64,000 nt of DNA from Pseudonocardia kunmingensis. GTDB lineage: Bacteria; Actinomycetota; Actinomycetes; Mycobacteriales; Pseudonocardiaceae. Below the pieces are notes generated by a model. The model was not told where the DNA came from. It searched no databases and saw nothing but the letters and a program-made list of their open reading frames with translations. Positions 47,459 to 55,773 of the stretch are shown here, piece after piece. The stretch spans positions 2,604,001-2,668,000 of the forward strand of contig NZ_VFPA01000001.1 of assembly GCF_006716445.1 (NCBI RefSeq), in the 5' to 3' direction. A program made the position numbers and the translations under genes. Every line of letters starts with the position of its first letter. The first letter of the stretch is position 1.

Positions 47459-48781
47459 GTGCCGATCACCCAGCGCCGGTCCCGCACGGCGGCCGACCTG
47501 GTCGCGGTGGGCGTCGCCGCGCTCGTCGTGGTGGCCGCGGCGCTGGTCGGGCGCAGGCTGCTCGCGGCCGGCGTCGACATCTTCCTGCCGTTCCCGCCGC
47601 TGCTGGCCGCGTGGCTGCCGCACGTCGGGCCGGGGACGCCGGCCGCGGTGGCCGTCGCGGTGCTGGTCGCGGCGCAGGGGCCGGCGGTGGCCCAGCGCCT
47701 GCGGTGGGGACCGCTGCTCGCGGTGGGCTACGCGGGCGCGCTCACGTGGACGGTGTCGCTCGCGCTCGTGGACGGTTGGCGGCGCGGGGTGGTCGAGCGG
47801 CTGTCCAGCAGCCAGGAGTACCTGCACGACGTCCCGCGGGTGCACGACATCGGCGCGATGCTGCGCACCTTCAGCGACCACATCCTCACCGAGAGCCCCG
47901 GCTTCTGGACCACGCACGTCGGGGCCCACCCGCCGGGTGCGCTCCTGACGTTCGTGTGGCTCGACCGGCTCGGGCTCGGGGGTGGCGGGCCCGCCGGGAT
48001 GTTCGTGGTGCTGGTCGGTGCCTCGGCGCCGGTGGCGGTGGCGGTGGCGCTGCGGGCCTTCGGCGCCGAGGACGTGGCACGGCGCGCGTTGCCGTTCGGC
48101 GTGCTGCTGCCGGGCGCGGTGTGGGTGGGCGTCTCCGCGGACGGGATGTTCGCGGGGGTGCTCGCCTGGGGCGTCGCGCTGCTGGCCGTGGGGGCCACCG
48201 GCCACGGCCGCCGGGCCGACGCGGCCGCGCTCGCCGGTGGCGTGCTGCTGGGCTGGTGCCTGTACCTGTCCTACGGGCTCGTGCTGGGCGGGCTGCTCGC
48301 ACTGGCGGTCCTCGCGCTCGCCCGCAGCCCGCGAGCCGGGCTGCTCGGCACGGCCGGGGTGCTCGCGGTGGTCGCCGCGTTCACGGTGAGCGGGTTCTGG
48401 TGGTTCACCGGGTTCGACCGCGTCCAGGTCATCTACGCCGCGAGCATCGCCTCCACCCGGCCCTACGGCTACTTCGTCTGGGCGAACCTCGCGGCCGTGC
48501 TGCTCGCGCTGGGCCCGGCGGTCGTCGCAGGTGTCCGGCGCGCCGTGGCCCGGCCGCGCGCGCTCCCGGTGGCCGCCGCGGCGCTGGCGGGCGCCGGGCT
48601 GGCCGCGATCCTGCTGGCCGACGCGTCCGGGATGAGCAAGGCCGAGGTCGAGCGGATCTGGCTGCCGTTCGCGGTCTGGCTGGTGGTCCCGTGCGCGCTG
48701 CTGCCCCGCGCCCGCTACTGGCTGGCCGCGCAGGCGGCGCTGGCGCTGGCCGTCAACCACCTGCTGCTGACCGTGTGGTGA
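47459..48781 (+). CDS. Polytopic membrane protein, Rv0541c-like
   Basis: A 440-residue protein with about ten hydrophobic segments. A first loop holds SSSQEYLHDVPRVHDIGAML and SPGFWTTHVGAHPPGALLTF, the latter with conserved His and Pro, and the C-terminus is YWLAAQAALALAVNHLLLTVW. It resembles the actinobacterial integral membrane family that includes Rv0541c, which has a GT-C-like topology. In M. tuberculosis this lies beside Rv0539 (GT2) and Rv0540 (DUF2064), whose homologues follow here after a two-component pair. A role in lipid-linked sugar transfer is inferred; direct evidence is lacking. Confidence 0.75.
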   Translation: MPITQRRSRTAADLVAVGVAALVVVAAALVGRRLLAAGVDIFLPFPPLLAAWLPHVGPGTPAAVAVAVLVAAQGPAVAQRLRWGPLLAVGYAGALTWTVSLALVDGWRRGVVERLSSSQEYLHDVPRVHDIGAMLRTFSDHILTESPGFWTTHVGAHPPGALLTFVWLDRLGLGGGGPAGMFVVLVGASAPVAVAVALRAFGAEDVARRALPFGVLLPGAVWVGVSADGMFAGVLAWGVALLAVGATGHGRRADAAALAGGVLLGWCLYLSYGLVLGGLLALAVLALARSPRAGLLGTAGVLAVVAAFTVSGFWWFTGFDRVQVIYAASIASTRPYGYFVWANLAAVLLALGPAVVAGVRRAVARPRALPVAAAALAGAGLAAILLADASGMSKAEVERIWLPFAVWLVVPCALLPRARYWLAAQAALALAVNHLLLTVW

Positions 48782-48840
48782 GCAGCCCGGTGAGGATCTC
48801 GTAAGAATCCTCGGGGTGCCGGGTCTCTAGGCTCGCCCCC

Positions 48841-49524
48841 ATGGCCTCGCGCGTGCTCGTGGTGGACGACGACGCGACCGTCCGCGACGTCGTCGGGCGC
48901 TACCTCGACGAGGCCGGCTACCGGGTCGACCTCGCCGCCGACGGGCCCACCGGCCTGCGGGCGGCCCGCGAGCGGGGCCCGGACGCCGTGGTGCTCGACC
49001 TGATGCTGCCCGGCATGACCGGCCTGGACGTCTGCCGCGAGCTGCGTCGCGACGACGAGCGGCTGCCGATCGTCATGCTCACCGCGCTCGGCGAGGAGGA
49101 CGACCGCGTGCTGGGGCTCGAGCTCGGCGCCGACGACTACGTGACCAAGCCGTTCAGCCCCCGCGAGCTCGTGCTGCGCATCGGGTCCGTGCTGCGCCGC
49201 GCCCGGCCCGCCGAGCCCGGTGGGTCCGTGCTCGTCGACGGCGCGCTGCGCGTCGACCCGGCGGCACGCAGCGCCGAGCTGGACGGCAGCCCGCTCGCGC
49301 TGACCACCCGCGAGTTCGACCTGCTCGCATACCTGCTGGCCCATCCCGGGCGGGCCTACACGCGCGCGGAGCTGCTCGCCGAGGTCTGGGGCTGGGAGTT
49401 CGGTGACCAGTCGACGGTCACGGTCCACGTGCGGCGGCTGCGGGAGAAGATCGAGGCGGACCCGACGCGGCCGGTGCGGATCGCGACGATCTGGGGCACC
49501 GGCTACCGGTACGACCCCGCGTGA
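48841..49524 (+). CDS. OmpR/PhoB-type response regulator
   Basis: A 227-residue regulator. The receiver (SRVLVVDDDATVRDVVGRYL, phospho-Asp in AVVLDLMLPGMTGLD near residue 53, Lys in DDYVTKPFSPREL near 102) is followed by a winged-helix DNA-binding domain (LALTTREFDLLAYLLAHPG, then FGDQSTVTVHVRRLREKIEAD, TIWGTGYRY). ATG 60 bases after the upstream stop. The kinase follows 7 bases later. Confidence 0.96.
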   Translation: MASRVLVVDDDATVRDVVGRYLDEAGYRVDLAADGPTGLRAARERGPDAVVLDLMLPGMTGLDVCRELRRDDERLPIVMLTALGEEDDRVLGLELGADDYVTKPFSPRELVLRIGSVLRRARPAEPGGSVLVDGALRVDPAARSAELDGSPLALTTREFDLLAYLLAHPGRAYTRAELLAEVWGWEFGDQSTVTVHVRRLREKIEADPTRPVRIATIWGTGYRYDPA

Positions 49525-49531
49525 ACCTCGC

Positions 49532-50548
49532 GTGAACGTCGTCGACGAGCTGGCCAGGGCGGCGCCGCTGGCGTTGCTGTTCGTCCTGCCGGTGGCCGCG
49601 GTCGGGGGCGTCGTCGTCCAGCGGATGCGCCGCCGGTCGATGGCCGCGACGATGACGGCGCTCGTGCTGGTCCCGCTGGTCGCCGCCCTCGTCGGTGTGA
49701 TCGCGACCAGCGGGTTCATGTACACGCCGCAGCTGGTCGGCACGGTCGCGGTGGTCGCCGTCGTCGCCGCGGTGACGGTCCCGGCGGGCATGCTGCTGGG
49801 CCGCGCCGTTGCCCGGGAGACGCTGTGGCAGCGCGAGGCGCTCGACGCCGAGCGGCGGGCCGAGGCGGCGCGCCGCGAGCTCGTGGCGGGGATCGGCCAC
49901 GACCTGCGCTCGCCGCTGGCCGGCATCCGCGGCATGACCGACGCCCTCCTCGACGGCGTCGTGCAGCGGCCTGCCGAGGTCGAGGAGTACCTGCGCCGGA
50001 TCCGCAAGGAGACCGTGCGGATGGCCGGGATGGTCGAGGACCTGTTCCAGCTGTCGCGGGCCACCTCGGCCGCGCTGCGGCTGCCGACCGGCCGGGTCGC
50101 GCTCGGCGAGACCGGGTCGGACGCGGTGGCCGCGGAGTCGGCACGGGCGGCCGCCGCGGGCGTCACGGTCACGGCGACCGGTCCCGAGTGCTGGCCCACG
50201 GTGCTGGGCAGCGACGCCGACCTCGTCCGCGTGCTGCGCAACCTGCTGTCCAACGCCATCCGGCACACGCCGGCGGGCGGCACCGTGCGGCTGTCGGCCG
50301 GCACCCGCGACGAGACGGGGTGGCTGCGCGTCCAGGACGCGTGCGGCGGCATCCCGGACGCCGATCTCGACCGGGTCTTCGAGCCCGGCTTCCGCGGCGG
50401 CGACGCCCGCACACCCGGTGCGGGCTCGGGCGCCGGGCTGGGCCTGGCCATCGCGAAGGCCCTGGTGGAGGCGCAGCAGGGCGGGATCACCGTCGTCAAC
50501 GCCGCGCCGGGCTGCCGGTTCGAGATCACGCTGCCGCTCGCCCGCTGA
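49532..50548 (+). CDS. Membrane sensor histidine kinase, OmpR-partner type
   Basis: A 338-residue kinase with three N-terminal membrane helices (about residues 8-25, 35-55, 65-90) and hardly any external domain. The HisKA box is VAGIGHDLRSPLAGIRGM near 128, the N-box NLLSNAIRHTPAGG near 240, and G2 GAGLGLAIAKALVEAQ near 305. The G1 box reads VQDACGGIPD, where the usual form is VxDxGxGI; the first Gly is replaced by Cys. GTG start. Cognate of the preceding regulator. The gene ends before a 21-bp palindrome. Confidence 0.93.
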   Translation: MNVVDELARAAPLALLFVLPVAAVGGVVVQRMRRRSMAATMTALVLVPLVAALVGVIATSGFMYTPQLVGTVAVVAVVAAVTVPAGMLLGRAVARETLWQREALDAERRAEAARRELVAGIGHDLRSPLAGIRGMTDALLDGVVQRPAEVEEYLRRIRKETVRMAGMVEDLFQLSRATSAALRLPTGRVALGETGSDAVAAESARAAAAGVTVTATGPECWPTVLGSDADLVRVLRNLLSNAIRHTPAGGTVRLSAGTRDETGWLRVQDACGGIPDADLDRVFEPGFRGGDARTPGAGSGAGLGLAIAKALVEAQQGGITVVNAAPGCRFEITLPLAR

Positions 50549-50581
50549 CAGTGCGTCCCGCGCGGCTCAGGCTCCCACTCG

Positions 50582-50630
50582 GACGAACGGCACTCTCGTC
50601 GGAACCTAGCCGACGAAAGTGCCGTTCGTC
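50582..50630. terminator. Bidirectional hairpin terminator, kinase / methyltransferase
   Basis: 21-bp arms (50582-50602 and 50610-50630) with one mismatch and a 7-base loop. Read on the minus strand, the right arm codes for the last residues of the methyltransferase (TTNGTFVG) and the loop contains its stop. The core is AACGGCACT. Confidence 0.88.
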
Positions 50631-51355
50631 GTGCGAATCCCGCTCCGGAGCCGGGACCGCGGCACCGCTCGCAGCTCGGCGAACGAGCGCGGCCCGGTGG
50701 CGGTCGTGCTCACCCCCAGCCCCACCGCGGCGGCCAGCTCGCGGAGCACCACCGCCCCGACCACGGCCCACGGCAACGGCGGTCCAGCGCCGTCGGGAGT
50801 GTGCACCCGGGCCGTGCCCGACCACCGGGCACGTGGGTCCGGGTCGGTCTCGACGAGCACCGTGCCACCGGGAGCCAGCAGCGCCGCGGCGCGCCGCAGC
50901 AGCCTCGCGGGATCGCCCCCGATCCCGATGTTCCCGTCGGCCAGCAGCACGTGCTGCCACCGGCCCGCGGCGGGCAGGGCGCCGAACACGTCGCGCCGCA
51001 CCACGGCGGCTCCCCTGGCGCGGCACTGCGTCACGGCCGCGGCCGAGGCGTCCACCCCGAGAGCCGGGATCCCCCGCCGGGCCAGCGCGGCGACCAGCCG
51101 CCCGGGCCCGCAGCCCAGGTCGAGCGCCGGGCCCGTGCAGCGGTCGAGCAACCATCCGTCGTCGCCCGCGGCGTCGCCGCGCCACCGCTGGACCGCGAGC
51201 GCGATCTCGGCGCCGTCGCTGCGCAGCATGCGGACGGGACCGCCGGTGAGGGCAGCGTCGAACGCCGTGCTCACCTGCTCGTCGGCGGGGAGCTCGGGCC
51301 CGGGCCACCTCCGGCGCGCCGCCACCACCGGCCCGGCCCGGCCGGCAGCCGTCAC
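50606..51355 (-). CDS. Class I SAM-dependent methyltransferase
   Basis: A 249-residue methyltransferase. Motif I is ALDLGCGPGRLVAALARRG near residue 75, then LGVDASAAAVTQCRARGA and the later LLAPGGTVLVETDPDPRARW near 160. It is the third gene of a GT2-DUF2064-methyltransferase operon with GTGA overlaps, so the acceptor may be a glycosylated lipid or glycan. The C-terminal eight residues are written by a palindromic hairpin. Substrate unknown. Confidence 0.88.
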   Translation of the reverse strand: MTAAGRAGPVVAARRRWPGPELPADEQVSTAFDAALTGGPVRMLRSDGAEIALAVQRWRGDAAGDDGWLLDRCTGPALDLGCGPGRLVAALARRGIPALGVDASAAAVTQCRARGAAVVRRDVFGALPAAGRWQHVLLADGNIGIGGDPARLLRRAAALLAPGGTVLVETDPDPRARWSGTARVHTPDGAGPPLPWAVVGAVVLRELAAAVGLGVSTTATGPRSFAELRAVPRSRLRSGIRTTNGTFVG

Positions 51356-52041
51356 GCCACGACCTCGAAGGCCCGGCAGCCCGCGGTTGCGGCCGCGAAG
51401 CGCCCGGCGGGGGCGGCGGCCGCGACGGCGACGGCGTCCGCCGCGGTGTCCACGTCGATCAGCTCGGGCAGCAGGCCGATGCGGAGCCCGCCGTTCCGCA
51501 GCGCCGCCGCCGTGCGGGCGCCGGTGTCGTCCCGGGAGGTCGGCACGTCCGCGACGAGCGCGGCCGCGCGCGGGTCGCGCAACCCCAACGCCCACCACCC
51601 GCCGTCGGCGGCCAGACCGAGCACGGCGTCGGTGCCGGGGGCGTGCAGGCGCTCGAGGCACTCGGCGAGCAGCGCGGCGCCGGCCTGCGGGGTGTCCATG
51701 CCCACCTGGAGGGTGGCGCACCCGGGTAGCAGCGCCGCCGTGTCCTCGTGGGCGGCGGCGATGCGGCGGCCGAGACCGTCGCCCCGCTGCGGCAGCACGT
51801 GCGTCCGGCGCAGGGCCGCGGCCAGCTCGGCGGCGCGGGCCGCCCGCGGCAGGCGGCCGGTCAGCACCACCACCGGCACGGCGGCGGGCACCGCGGCCGC
51901 GGCGTCGAGGGTGTCGAGCAGGGCGGCCGCGGCGAGCTCGGCGGCCTGCTGCGGCGTCGCGGGCGGGCACAGGCGGGTCTTGACACGGCCCGGCTCCGGC
52001 GCCTTGGCCAGCACGACCAGCGCCGCGGCGGGCCGCGTCAC
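51352..52041 (-). CDS. DUF2064 nucleotidyl/glycosyltransferase-like protein, Rv0540 homologue
   Basis: A 229-residue GT-A-fold protein of the DUF2064 family. The family signature VVLAKAPEPGRVKTRLCPP lies near residues 8-26, with VGMDTPQAGAALL near 118 (an Asp in the position of a metal ligand) and LGLAADGGWWALGLRD near 145, then VPTSRDDTGART. Relatives include the arsenosugar-associated ArsS-neighbour transferases and Rv0540. Sits between a GT2 and a methyltransferase with GTGA overlaps on both sides. The reaction is unknown. Confidence 0.87.
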   Translation of the reverse strand: MTRPAAALVVLAKAPEPGRVKTRLCPPATPQQAAELAAAALLDTLDAAAAVPAAVPVVVLTGRLPRAARAAELAAALRRTHVLPQRGDGLGRRIAAAHEDTAALLPGCATLQVGMDTPQAGAALLAECLERLHAPGTDAVLGLAADGGWWALGLRDPRAAALVADVPTSRDDTGARTAAALRNGGLRIGLLPELIDVDTAADAVAVAAAAPAGRFAAATAGCRAFEVVA

Positions 52042-52721
52042 GGCCGGACCGGCCGGACGCCCGCACCGCGCAGCAGGCGGGTCATGTCGCGGGCCGCGCG
52101 CACCGTGCCCCGCACCGACCCCGAGACCTTGGAGCGCCCACCCGCGCGCGGCCGGTACGCGACGTCCAGCTCGTGCAGCCGCCAGCCGCTCGCCCCGGCA
52201 CGCAGCAGCAGCTCCAGGGGGTAGCCGAAGGCGCGGTCGGCGACGCCGAGCGCGAGCAGGGCGTCCCGGCGGGCCACCCGGATCGGCGCGATGTCGTGCA
52301 CCGGGACGCCGCGCCCGCGCAGCAGCGCGGCGATCACCGCGTTGCCCGCGCGCGCGTGCCATGGCCACACGCCGGCCGAGACCGGCACCCGCCGTCCGAC
52401 GGCGAGGTCCGCGCGTCCGGAGCGGACGGCGTCCGTCAGCGGGCCGAGCGCCGCCGGATCGAGCGACCCGTCGCCGTCCAGCACGGCGACGAGCTCGGCC
52501 CGGGCCGCCACCAGGCCGGCGTGGACGGCGGCCCCGTAGCCGCGGCGCGGTTCGCGGACCACCCGCGCGCCGAGCGCGGCGGCGACGGCCGCGGTGTCGT
52601 CGGTGGAGGCGTTGTCGACGACGAGGACCGGCCATCCCGCCGGCAGCTCGCGCAGCACGGCGGGCAGGGCGTCCGCCTCGTCGAGGCAGGGCAGGACGAT
52701 CTCCGGCGGTGAACTGGGCAC
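52038..52721 (-). CDS. GT2-family glycosyltransferase (polyprenyl-phosphate sugar synthase-like), Rv0539 homologue
   Basis: A 227-residue glycosyltransferase. IVLPCLDEADALPAVLRELP near residue 10, VVDNASTDDTAAVA near 32, the metal-binding DGDGSLDP near 80, and PIRVARRDALLALG near 145. The lack of long membrane anchors and the overall length match dolichol/polyprenyl-phosphate mannose synthase-like enzymes, as annotated for Rv0539. It would supply a lipid-linked sugar to GT-C transferases such as the membrane proteins in this window. GTG start; first gene of the operon. Confidence 0.88.
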   Translation of the reverse strand: MPSSPPEIVLPCLDEADALPAVLRELPAGWPVLVVDNASTDDTAAVAAALGARVVREPRRGYGAAVHAGLVAARAELVAVLDGDGSLDPAALGPLTDAVRSGRADLAVGRRVPVSAGVWPWHARAGNAVIAALLRGRGVPVHDIAPIRVARRDALLALGVADRAFGYPLELLLRAGASGWRLHELDVAYRPRAGGRSKVSGSVRGTVRAARDMTRLLRGAGVRPVRP

Positions 52722-52767
52722 ACCACGATCTTGGGCCGGACGGCCGCCGCTGAACCGCCTGAACGGC

Positions 52768-53832
52768 TTACCGAACGGTGACGGTCGCGGCCGGCGCCCG
52801 CAACGGGTCGGTGGCGAACGCCCCGACGCCCTCGGCGAACCCGACCGCCGCGGAGAAGCCGAGCAGCTCCCGGGCCCGCGCGGGATCGGCCACCACGTGC
52901 CGCACGTCGCCCGGGCGCGCCCCGCCCACGACCTGCGGCGCCGGGCCGCCCATCCGTTCCGCCAGCACCTGCGCCAGCTCGCCGACGGTGTGCGGCTCAC
53001 CGGAGCAGACGTTGACCGCCGCGAAGCCCTCGCCGTCCGCGGCCAGTGCCAGCGCGTTCACCCGGGCGACGTCGCTGACGTGCACGAAGTCCCGGCGCTG
53101 GCGCCCGTCCTCGAGCACCCGCGGTGCCTCACCCCGCTCCAGGGCGGAGCGGAAGATCGAGGCGACGCCCGCGTACGGGGTGTCGCGAGGCATCCGCGGG
53201 CCGTACACGTTGTGGTAGCGCAACGACCACACCTGCCCGCCGCTCTGCCGCGCCCACGCGCTCGCCAGGTGCTCCTGCGCCAGCTTCGTGGCCGCGTAGG
53301 TGCTGCGCGGGTCCAGCGGCGCGTCCTCGCCGACGAGCCCGGGCACCAGCGGGGCCCCGCAGTGCGGGCAACGCGGCTCGTACCGGCCGGCGTCGAGGTC
53401 CGCCGCGGTCCGGGGGAGCGGCCGCACGACGCCGTGCTCGCGGCAGTCGTAGCGGCCCTCCCCGTACACGACCATCGACCCGGCGAGCACCAGCCTGCGC
53501 ACGCCGGCGCCGTGCATGGCCGCGAGCAGCACGGCGGTGCCGAGGTCGTTGTGCGCGGCGTAGTCCGGGGCGTCGGACGGGTCCACGCCGTGCCCCACCA
53601 TCGCGGCCTGGTGGCAGACCGCGTCCACGCCGGGCAGCAGCCGGGCCAGCAGTTCGGCGTCGCGCACGTCGCCGACGACGCCGTCGTGCTCCCCCGGCCA
53701 CCCGGAGCCGCCCTCGCCGTGCGCCTGCGGCAGCAGCGCGTCGAGCAGCAGCACGTCGTGGCCGTCGGCGACGAGCCGATCGGCGACGTGCGACCCGACG
53801 AACCCGGCCCCACCTGTGATCAACACTCGCAC
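52768..53832 (-). CDS. NAD-dependent nucleotide-sugar epimerase/dehydratase with Cys-rich insertion
   Basis: A 354-residue extended SDR. The NAD-binding motif is RVLITGGAGFVGSHVADRL at residue 2, the active-site YxxxK is STYAATKLAQEHL near 195, and RYHNVYGPRMPRDTPYAGV follows near 225. An insertion near 150-180 has DCREHG and RCPHCGAPLVPG, a possible small zinc knuckle. dTDP-L-rhamnose 4-epimerase-type enzymes of actinobacteria carry a similar CPxCG insertion, so a rhamnose-related sugar is plausible. GTG at 53832. It precedes the GT2 operon by 46 bases and may be co-transcribed. Confidence 0.88.
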   Translation of the reverse strand: MRVLITGGAGFVGSHVADRLVADGHDVLLLDALLPQAHGEGGSGWPGEHDGVVGDVRDAELLARLLPGVDAVCHQAAMVGHGVDPSDAPDYAAHNDLGTAVLLAAMHGAGVRRLVLAGSMVVYGEGRYDCREHGVVRPLPRTAADLDAGRYEPRCPHCGAPLVPGLVGEDAPLDPRSTYAATKLAQEHLASAWARQSGGQVWSLRYHNVYGPRMPRDTPYAGVASIFRSALERGEAPRVLEDGRQRRDFVHVSDVARVNALALAADGEGFAAVNVCSGEPHTVGELAQVLAERMGGPAPQVVGGARPGDVRHVVADPARARELLGFSAAVGFAEGVGAFATDPLRAPAATVTVR

Positions 53833-53915
53833 CGACCGAGAGTAGGCGCGCGGGGCGGTCACGGCGCGAAGACGTTCGCGAGCCGTCACAAGTCGCGGCG
53901 AACAGCCGGCCCGCG

Positions 53916-54884
53916 TCAGCCGTTCTCGGGGGCCGCCGGCTCCGGGCCGGTCACGTCCCGTGGCTCCGGCTCGGGCTCATCGGCACCGCTGGGGGCCGTG
54001 GTGGGCTCGGGGCCGGGTCCGCCACCGCTGTCCTCGCCCGCATCGCCCGAGCCCGCATCGCCCGAGCCCGTGCCGTCGGAGCCGGAACCGTCCGAGCCCG
54101 AACCACCCGAGTCGTCCGCGCCGTCCGAGCCCGCGCCCTCCGAGCCCGAGCGGTCCGTCCCGCCCGCGTCCGGGTCGTCCGCGCCCGACCGCTCGTCCTC
54201 GGCCCCCTCGGTGTCCGGTGCGTCGGCGCCATCTGATCCGTCACCGTCCGACCCGTCGGTCGCCGCCCCGTCCGGCTCCGAGGCGCCCGTGCCGCCGTCA
54301 CCGGTGTCGTCATCCGTCGCCGGTCCGGGCGCCAGCACCCGCCCCACCGACGTGCCCTCCTGGCCCGTGCTGAGCGTGGAGCCCTTGGCCCACTCGATCC
54401 CCGTGACGGCGAGCAGGCCGAGGACGAACACCAGCACCGTCACCCCGAGCCACAGCCAGACCCGCCTGGGACGGCGCAGGGCGGGCTCCACGCGCAGCTG
54501 CGTGGTCGCCTCCTCGGGCGAGACGCGCGGCTCCGGAACCGCCAGCTGGACCGTCGGCGCGTCCGCGTACCCGGTGCGCCCACCGCGCGGCACCCGGACG
54601 CGCGCGACGAGCGTGTCCCGGGTGCGGTCGAGCGAGCGCTGGTACAGCGTGGTGCTCAGCGTGCTGGCCACGGAGCCGAACGCGGCACCCGCCACCGTGC
54701 CCGTGGCGCCGAAGTACGAGCCGAGGACGGCCGATGTGGCGGCGGCGCCGGCACCGGCGAGCACCTTGTTGACGGTGAGGTCCGCCGCCGCCTTCGCGGC
54801 GGACGTCGCGGTCGTCTCCTGCAGGCGCTCCTGCGGCGTCTCGGCGGGGGCGGGATCGGGCCGGGGACTCGGTGGCTGGCGCAT
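53916..54884 (-). CDS. Single-pass membrane protein with long Ser/Asp/Gly-rich tail
   Basis: About 322 residues. An N-terminal Ala-rich region (about 30-90) with TVNKVLAGAGAAATSAVLGSYF resembles a glycine-zipper membrane segment. A clear transmembrane helix (VWLWLGVTVLVFVLGLLAVTG) lies near 160, and the last 150 residues are an external low-complexity tail of Asp, Ser, Gly, Glu and Pro (GSGSDGSGSDG, GSGDAGSGDAGED). Start uncertain: ATG at 54884 or TTG at 54932. No known enzyme domain. Divergence from neighbours in composition comes from the tail only. Confidence 0.72.
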   Translation of the reverse strand: MRQPPSPRPDPAPAETPQERLQETTATSAAKAAADLTVNKVLAGAGAAATSAVLGSYFGATGTVAGAAFGSVASTLSTTLYQRSLDRTRDTLVARVRVPRGGRTGYADAPTVQLAVPEPRVSPEEATTQLRVEPALRRPRRVWLWLGVTVLVFVLGLLAVTGIEWAKGSTLSTGQEGTSVGRVLAPGPATDDDTGDGGTGASEPDGAATDGSDGDGSDGADAPDTEGAEDERSGADDPDAGGTDRSGSEGAGSDGADDSGGSGSDGSGSDGTGSGDAGSGDAGEDSGGGPGPEPTTAPSGADEPEPEPRDVTGPEPAAPENG

Positions 54885-54962
54885 GGCTCCTGGGGGTGGC
54901 GTCGCGGGGCGGGGGCTTCCGTCCCGCTTCAACGGGGCGATCTCGCGAATCGCTCCAGTCGA

Positions 54963-55643
54963 TCACCCTTCGTGAGCGTCTTCACCCCGTACGGCCGGAT
55001 GCCGCAGGCCGCCGTGCCCCGGCGGGAGCGCCGAGCGGAGCGCGGGCCACGACAGCGCCACGCACAGCGCGACGAGCGGCCACGTGAGCACGGTGCGGGC
55101 GATGCCCAGCGCGACCACGGCGTCGGCGGCGTAGAGCGGGAGGAACACCGCGAGCCGCACCAGGTACTGGCCGACCCAGATCCAGCTGGCGCGCTGGTAG
55201 CCGCGCAGCAGGTCCGGGTCCCCGCGCCAGCGGGTGCGCTGGCCGAGCACCGTGCCGACGACGAGCCCCAGCAGCGGCCACCGGACCACGATCGACACCG
55301 CCCACGCGAGCGCGCTCGCCGCGTTGCTCACGATCTGGACCAGGAAGAAGTCGATGGCCCGGCCGGTGTACAGCGCCACCAGCGCCGCGACCGCCACACC
55401 GAGCAGCCCGAACAGCACCGCGCGCGGCCGCCCCCCGCGCACCAGCCGCACCACCGCCACGACGGCCCCGACGAGCACCGCCGCGCCGCCCGCCCACGCC
55501 ACCGGCGACGCCCACGCCGACGCGTCGGCCACGGTGAACGCCGCCACGAAGGCGACCACCGGCACCGTCGCGTCGACGGCGCCACCGCGTCCCCCGAGGA
55601 CCTCCGCGAGGCCCGGCTCGGCGGTCTCCTTCCGACGTCCCAT
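54963..55643 (-). CDS. DUF3159 integral membrane protein
   Basis: A 226-residue protein with five or six hydrophobic segments. A DUF3159-like core: GLAEVLGGRGGAVDATVPVVAF near residue 10, VLFGLLGVAVAALVALYTG near 75, ASALAWAVSIVVRWPLLGLVVG near 105, and RGYQRASWIWVGQYLVRLAVFLPLY near 140. The family is widespread in actinobacteria and of unknown function. ATG at 55643 is preferred; an in-frame ATG at 55664 adds seven residues. Divergent from the SGNH hydrolase. Confidence 0.85.
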   Translation of the reverse strand: MGRRKETAEPGLAEVLGGRGGAVDATVPVVAFVAAFTVADASAWASPVAWAGGAAVLVGAVVAVVRLVRGGRPRAVLFGLLGVAVAALVALYTGRAIDFFLVQIVSNAASALAWAVSIVVRWPLLGLVVGTVLGQRTRWRGDPDLLRGYQRASWIWVGQYLVRLAVFLPLYAADAVVALGIARTVLTWPLVALCVALSWPALRSALPPGHGGLRHPAVRGEDAHEG

Positions 55644-55773
55644 GGGATAAGGGTGCCCTATCACTACGGATCGATCACCCCGGTAGCGCTCCCGCCCGGT
55701 CCTGGGTGATATTGGGGGGAGCTCTGCCCGTCACGGGGATGACGGGATCGTGAACGGAAGGGGGCGACCGCCG

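Noticed and set aside
53916..54380. Plus-strand Pro/Ser-rich frame in the low-complexity tail region
   Set aside because: Mirror translation of the Asp/Ser/Gly repeats of the minus-strand membrane protein; no start signal.
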